Assembly (NCBI RefSeq): GCF_900103695.1
Contig: NZ_FNHF01000001.1
Coordinates: 1,026,961-1,090,960, forward strand
Direction: 5' to 3'
DNA length: 64,000 nt
DNA from: Sediminibacillus halophilus
Lineage (GTDB): Bacteria > Bacillota > Bacilli > Bacillales > Amphibacillaceae
The position numbers and the translations under genes are program-made. Below, piece by piece: positions 60,564 through 64,000 of the stretch. Within the stretch, counting starts at the first letter, position 1. Every line of letters starts with the position of its first letter. The notes beneath the pieces were generated by a model that had not been told where the DNA came from, made no database searches, and was given only the letters and a program-made list of their open reading frames with translations.

Positions 60564-61777
60564 ATGAACTTTTTTTCTTTTTCCCGAACCATTCAAATTC
60601 GGTTAGTCCTTCAATTTATCACCACAACAGCTAATGCGGCGGTTACTCCTTATCTTGTCGTTTTTTTCTCGAATATGCTGGGAACGATAGTGACGGGCTT
60701 TATGTTTTTGAGCGTAATGGCAGCTAATATCGCCGGTTCCTTTACCGGGGGGTACATGTCAGATAAGAATGGAAGAAAGCCGGTGATAGTCTTTTCTGAA
60801 ACAATCGTGCTTTGCGGCTTTCTATTCGTGGCAGCAGTCAATTCCCCTTGGCTGAGCCTTCCTTATTTCACCTTTGTTCTCTTTGTCATCATTCATTTTT
60901 CTCTCGGGTCAGCGACCCCTGCCTACCAAGCGATGATCATCGATGAAAGTAATCCGGAAAACCGAAAAGCAGTTTACACATTTTCTTATTGGTTGCAAAA
61001 CCTTGCCATATCTATCGGGGGGATTACCGGTGCCTTCCTATTCATGGACCATCATTTCCTTCTGTTTTTAGGTGTAGCAGCTGCTACCATGATTTCGCTC
61101 GGAATGACCGTTTTCTTTATCAAGGAGTCGTTTCAACCCGATACTTCCAAATATCATAAGAAGACAGCTCCTCAAAAAGATTTGGGAAATGGAGTCAGAA
61201 CTTATTTCAGCGTCTTGAGACACAAAACTTTTGCCGCATTCACTTTGGCAAACTTACTTATCGTCGCGACAGAGGAACAATTGACTAATTACATCGGGCT
61301 TCGTCTGGCAGAAGACATACCGGAAGCGAGACAGTTGGTGCCGTTCTTGCCGTTCCAGGCAGATGGTATCAATTTATTAGGGATATTGAAAGCTGAAAAT
61401 ACTATTTTGGTTGTCTGTTTGACTGCTTCCTTGGATATACTGTACTCAGCTTTCACCATTCAGCCATTGTGCTGATTGCCGCCATGTTCTTTGCTACTTT
61501 GGGAGAATTGCTGCACATTCCAGTAAAACAGACAATGCTTGCCAACATGGTACCAGACCATGCAAGAAGTACTTACATGGCTGTATTTGGGTTGATGACA
61601 ATTCTTGGCGCTGTGATTGCCGGTTTGTTTATTTTTCTCAGCAATTTCCTGCCAACTTCTGTCTTAACGTTTGCATTTCTTTTAATGGGAGTAATCACCA
61701 TTATCATTTTCAGTCGATTGACTGGAAGAAATGCGTCGGAGAGAAACGGAACAACGACATCACAAATCAGTTCCTGA
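60564..61777 (+). pseudogene. MFS transporter controlled by TetR, frameshifted
   Basis: A 12-segment MFS protein of about 404 residues split in two. The first frame (60564-61475) carries segments 1-8 with motif A (GGYMSDKNGRKPVI) and FSLGSATPAYQAMIIDE. It derails near 61425 after NTILVVCLT. The second frame picks up FLGYTVLSFHHSAIVLIAAMFFATLGELL and runs to 61777 with segments 9-12. One missing base would rejoin them. The exporter's role follows from its TetR neighbour: removal of the compound that the repressor senses. True mutation or sequencing error. Confidence 0.75.
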
Positions 61778-61857
61778 ACCGCTTTAAAAAATTCCCAAAA
61801 ATGCTGCCCACCCTCTTAAACAGAAAGTAATAGTCGAACTCTTTAAAATCAGAAAAA

Positions 61858-61895
61858 AAGCCGGTGAAGGAAAATCCTTCATACCGGCCCTTAGG
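61858..61895 (-). terminator. Terminator of the proline-rich protein gene
   Basis: AAGCCGGTGAAGGA and TCCTTCATACCGGC pair with one bulge; TTTTTTT follows on the minus strand. Confidence 0.8.
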
Positions 61896-61908
61896 TGGGT
61901 GCTCCTCA

Positions 61909-62298
61909 TCAATAGCATTGAAATGATTCAATCCGATTCAAGTCAATTCCAAAGTAAACCCACCGGAATCCAGTCCAGCGGTAACCCGCTATGCTACGGC
62001 GACCGACAAAGGTAGGATAATACCAGAAGGATTCAAAACCTTCCAGCCAAACATAGGTGAAACGGAATAAGCAGCCGCGGATTCCTCCTGGGTCGACCGC
62101 ATAGGTTTGAAATGGTGCTTGCTGCGGTACCACAGATGGCGGGGGACTTGTAGGGGGTCCCGCCTGTGGAGTGCCTCCCGGCGGTTGCGTCGGTGGCGGA
62201 AATGAAGGAAAACCAGGAGTACCTGGCTGCGTATCCAGTTGTCCCCTTTCCCACCATTCGACTGGTTGATTCGAAGGTACCTGCCATGGATGATACAT
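61909..62298 (-). CDS. Proline-rich protein with conserved aromatic C-terminal domain, function unknown
   Basis: A 129-residue protein without signal peptide. The N-terminal half (1-66) is Pro/Gly/Gln-rich and disordered; the C-terminal half (about 70-129, GGIRGCLFRFTYVWL...FWYYPTFVGRRSIAGYRW) is dense in aromatic and Arg residues and looks like a folded unit. Proteins with this type of tail occur in sporulating Bacillaceae as far as I recall, but I cannot name a function; a spore-coat link is speculation. GAAGGAGG precedes the ATG; own terminator. Confidence 0.7.
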   Translation of the reverse strand: MYHPWQVPSNQPVEWWERGQLDTQPGTPGFPSFPPPTQPPGGTPQAGPPTSPPPSVVPQQAPFQTYAVDPGGIRGCLFRFTYVWLEGFESFWYYPTFVGRRSIAGYRWTGFRWVYFGIDLNRIESFQCY

Positions 62299-62469
62299 AT
62301 TCTGAACCTCCTTCCTTATGGTTACTTCTCATTGTATGTCATCCGTCTAACTTTCGTTTCTATATCCAAATAAAGGAATTTTTGTGAAAAAGGTACTAAT
62401 ATTAATTGAATTAATTCAAAAAAAAAGATACTATTTCAATAGAATGATAGATAAGGTAGGGTATAATTT

Positions 62470-62622
62470 ATGAAAAAAGATCTAGAAAGAGAGATAGAGC
62501 AATTAAGGTTGAAGATGTATAAAGCCTATAGCAATGAGCCGGACGGGAAAGAGGTCCTAAAAATTTCCCAGGCGCTGGATAAGCTGCTCAATGAATTCCA
62601 AAAAACAAAGTCCATTCACTAA
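62470..62622 (+). CDS. Spo0E-family aspartyl-phosphate phosphatase
   Basis: A 50-residue helical hairpin protein: EREIEQLRLKMYKAY then KISQALDKLLNEF. The SQxLD motif is the Spo0E signature, in which the Asp region contacts phosphorylated Spo0A. Members dephosphorylate Spo0A-P and hold back sporulation. The ribosome site (AAGGTAGGG) is modest. A second Spo0E-like gene follows 400 bp on. Confidence 0.85.
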   Translation: MKKDLEREIEQLRLKMYKAYSNEPDGKEVLKISQALDKLLNEFQKTKSIH

Positions 62623-63018
62623 ATCGGTTTTTTCGAAAACTCCAAGACCCTGTATAATCCTCAAGATTAACACCGTCCCACACCATGTTTACTTTCTTTT
62701 TTGCTTCCTTTTAAAATAAGTCTATCGTATGCTTGCCTATTCACTGCTGTTCCTATACAATAAGAACACACGTTCCCTTGAATAGGAGTGAAGTTTCCTT
62801 GATAATACAATGTCAGATAACAACTTTTTTCTTACCAGCTCCCCATAGGCGATACTGCTGTACCGAATGGAAAATAAAATTGCTTTACAAACAAAAGTCC
62901 TTTCAATTTTTCATTTCGAGACACAAGGTTTTACGACAAGTCTATGAGGAAAAAAGATAAGCTATTGTTGTAAAAGTTGGGTAATGAATCAATCTACATA
63001 AGAAAGTAGAGAAGTATT
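62623..63018. other. Gap between the two Spo0E-like genes
   Basis: No gene is supported. A 75-codon plus-strand frame (62733-62960) has no ribosome site and unusual Cys/His-rich composition. A promoter for the second Spo0E-like gene must lie near its 3' end. Confidence 0.45.
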
Positions 63019-63219
63019 ATGTTGAAACAGCTAGAACAAAAGATGGAACAGCTAAGAATGGAAATGTATGTTGTTTATGAAAAATCGCACAGTTTGTCAG
63101 ATGAGGAATTGCTTCGCCTTACCAATGAGTTGCACGAGGTGGTGGTCCGCTGGCGAATGGAAAAGTACGGAGATCGATACGGCTGCAGGCCATTCCGGCG
63201 TTCACAGGAAAAAGAGTAG
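63019..63219 (+). CDS. Spo0E-family aspartyl-phosphate phosphatase-like protein
   Basis: A 66-residue protein: LEQKMEQLRMEMYVVYEKSHSLSDEELLRLTNELHEVVVRW. It has the Spo0E helix-loop-helix layout and spacing, but SQxLD is replaced by TNELH, so the key Asp is changed to His. It may be divergent or altered in activity. A basic tail (YGDRYGCRPFRRSQEKE) extends beyond the family core. Weak ribosome site. Confidence 0.7.
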   Translation: MLKQLEQKMEQLRMEMYVVYEKSHSLSDEELLRLTNELHEVVVRWRMEKYGDRYGCRPFRRSQEKE

Positions 63220-63315
63220 ATAAAACTAGAACATCCTCAGCTGAAAATATAGGAACCACCATTATTCGTCAATCTCGATCAAGCTATCCCCTCTTCTATC
63301 TTCCCGTGTAAAAAA

Positions 63316-63353
63316 AACGGCATACCTCCGGACTCCCAGAAGTATGCCGCTAC
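63316..63353 (-). terminator. Terminator of the right-edge DHA2 gene
   Basis: CGGCATACtTC pairs with GAgGTATGCCG; TTTTTTTT follows on the minus strand, just past the stop codon. Confidence 0.85.
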
Positions 63354-63355
63354 TG

Positions 63356-64000
63356 CTATTTTTCTGCTGCCGTCGTTTTCTCGGCAGTTTTTTTCGTATT
63401 TAAAAACAATGCCAGCAGCATCCCAGCCAAAGCAAGAATGGAAGCAAACAAAAAGGCGCTATTATAGCCATGCAACAAGGCGCTATTGGCTACCTGCTGC
63501 TTGGCATCCGCCTGGGATAGTCCTGCCAGGGAAGACATATCCGGCTGATAGTTTTTGGAAGCAGTTGTCATCACTGTGATAAGGATAGCAGTACCAATCG
63601 ATGCGGACACCTGTTGCATCGTGTTCGCCATTGCTGAACCATGGGCATTCCATTCATCTGGAATTTGGTTCAGACCGGCAGTCATAACCGGCATCATGGC
63701 TAACGCCAAACCGAACATACGGACAGCATACACAATGGCAAGCATCGTAAACGAAGTCTCCATTGACAAGTTTGTGAAAACATAGGTTGTGACTGCAACG
63801 ATAGCCAAACCAGGAACCGCAAGCCAACGCGCTCCAAATTTATCGAACATCATCCCTGTAATCGGCGACATGATTCCCATCACAACCGCGCCCGGAAGCA
63901 ACATCAGGCCGGACTCAAGTGGTGTAAAACCACGTAAATTCTGCATGTATAGCGGCAGCAATGTTTCTGCACCGATCATTGACATCAATACGATCATGGT
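63356..64000 (-). CDS. DHA2-family MFS exporter, C-terminal part (runs off the window)
   Basis: The last 213 or so residues of a 14-segment drug exporter; the start lies beyond the window. LLPLYMQNLRGFTPLESGLMLLPGA and MMPVMTAGLNQIP closely match the gene at 53873-55291, so the two are paralogues. Substrate unknown. Confidence 0.88.
   Translation of the reverse strand, partial: TMIVLMSMIGAETLLPLYMQNLRGFTPLESGLMLLPGAVVMGIMSPITGMMFDKFGARWLAVPGLAIVAVTTYVFTNLSMETSFTMLAIVYAVRMFGLALAMMPVMTAGLNQIPDEWNAHGSAMANTMQQVSASIGTAILITVMTTASKNYQPDMSSLAGLSQADAKQQVANSALLHGYNSAFLFASILALAGMLLALFLNTKKTAEKTTAAEK

Noticed and set aside
62733-62960. 75-codon plus-strand frame between the Spo0E-like genes
   Set aside because: No ribosome site; Cys/His-rich composition typical of chance frames.
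1-64000. CRISPR array, tRNA, rRNA, T-box or intact insertion sequence
   Set aside because: No regularly spaced repeats with unique spacers, no cloverleaf or rRNA motif, no T-box core and no transposase frame were found by reading both strands.

Overview
The window comes from a Gram-positive, endospore-forming member of the Bacillaceae. Strong AGGAGG-type ribosome binding sites, two small acid-soluble spore protein genes (sspH, sspP), two Spo0E-like phosphatase genes, a LysM/GH18 spore-cortex-type enzyme, the DesK/DesR/Des cold-membrane system, a preQ1-I riboswitch before queCDE, a LicT-type RAT antiterminator and CcpA-type cre sites all point there. Gene content resembles the Oceanobacillus/Virgibacillus/Terribacillus part of the family; I cannot fix the genus. 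No rRNA, tRNA, CRISPR array, prophage or intact transposon was seen. The replicon looks chromosomal.

Layout. 0-12 kb: a DUF2243/CtaG-like membrane pair; a lone xylose-type sugar porter behind a XylR operator; a methyltransferase; a frameshifted MFS exporter divergent from an SgrR-like regulator; two unlike small-molecule kinases; YunD; a secreted C39-type protease. 12-25 kb: carbonic anhydrase, peptide transporter, a YthPQ-like ABC exporter with a poly-T frameshift, aldehyde dehydrogenase plus sspH, TVP38 protein, GNAT and nucleotidyltransferase genes, YfkAB, and a LysR regulator divergent from two flavodoxin-fold reductases. 26-31 kb: an AT-rich insert with a nucleotidyltransferase and an RlmA/TlrB-like 23S rRNA methyltransferase under a leader-peptide attenuator, then a DrrAB-like ABC exporter with DUF1048 and a decayed padR. 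31-43 kb: cidR-cidA-cidB, an MhqO-like dioxygenase with an MhqR-type operator, a doubly frameshifted kinase pseudogene, an LD-carboxypeptidase/VOC/GNAT operon, DUF421, and preQ1-riboswitch-queC-queD-queE. 43-53 kb: an AAA ATPase, LysM-GH18 enzyme, des/desK/desR, and the operon cstA / small Cys-Cys-tailed protein / ArsA-like ATPase. 53-64 kb: a LicT-like antiterminator behind its own RAT, two DHA2 exporters, a glutamate/dicarboxylate symporter with cre, YuzB, a RibF paralogue, sspP, an autoregulated TetR-MFS pair and two Spo0E-like genes.

The region is rich in antibiotic or toxicant responses (kinases, nucleotidyltransferases, rRNA methyltransferase, ABC and MFS exporters, quinone-type dioxygenase) and in readable cis-regulation. 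The strongest candidate for something undescribed is the 28.2-28.4 kb leader: a promoter, a nine-codon peptide ending Arg-Tyr-Arg (a macrolide +X+ arrest motif), and an intrinsic terminator whose 5' arm begins at the peptide's stop codon, all ahead of the rRNA methyltransferase gene. The second is the cstA operon, where an ArsA/Get3-type ATPase and a small protein ending in Cys-Cys accompany a pyruvate/peptide-type transporter.

At least four genes are broken by single-base indels (4.67, 15.03, 36.1/36.9 and 61.4 kb). These could be true decay or assembly error; only read evidence can tell.
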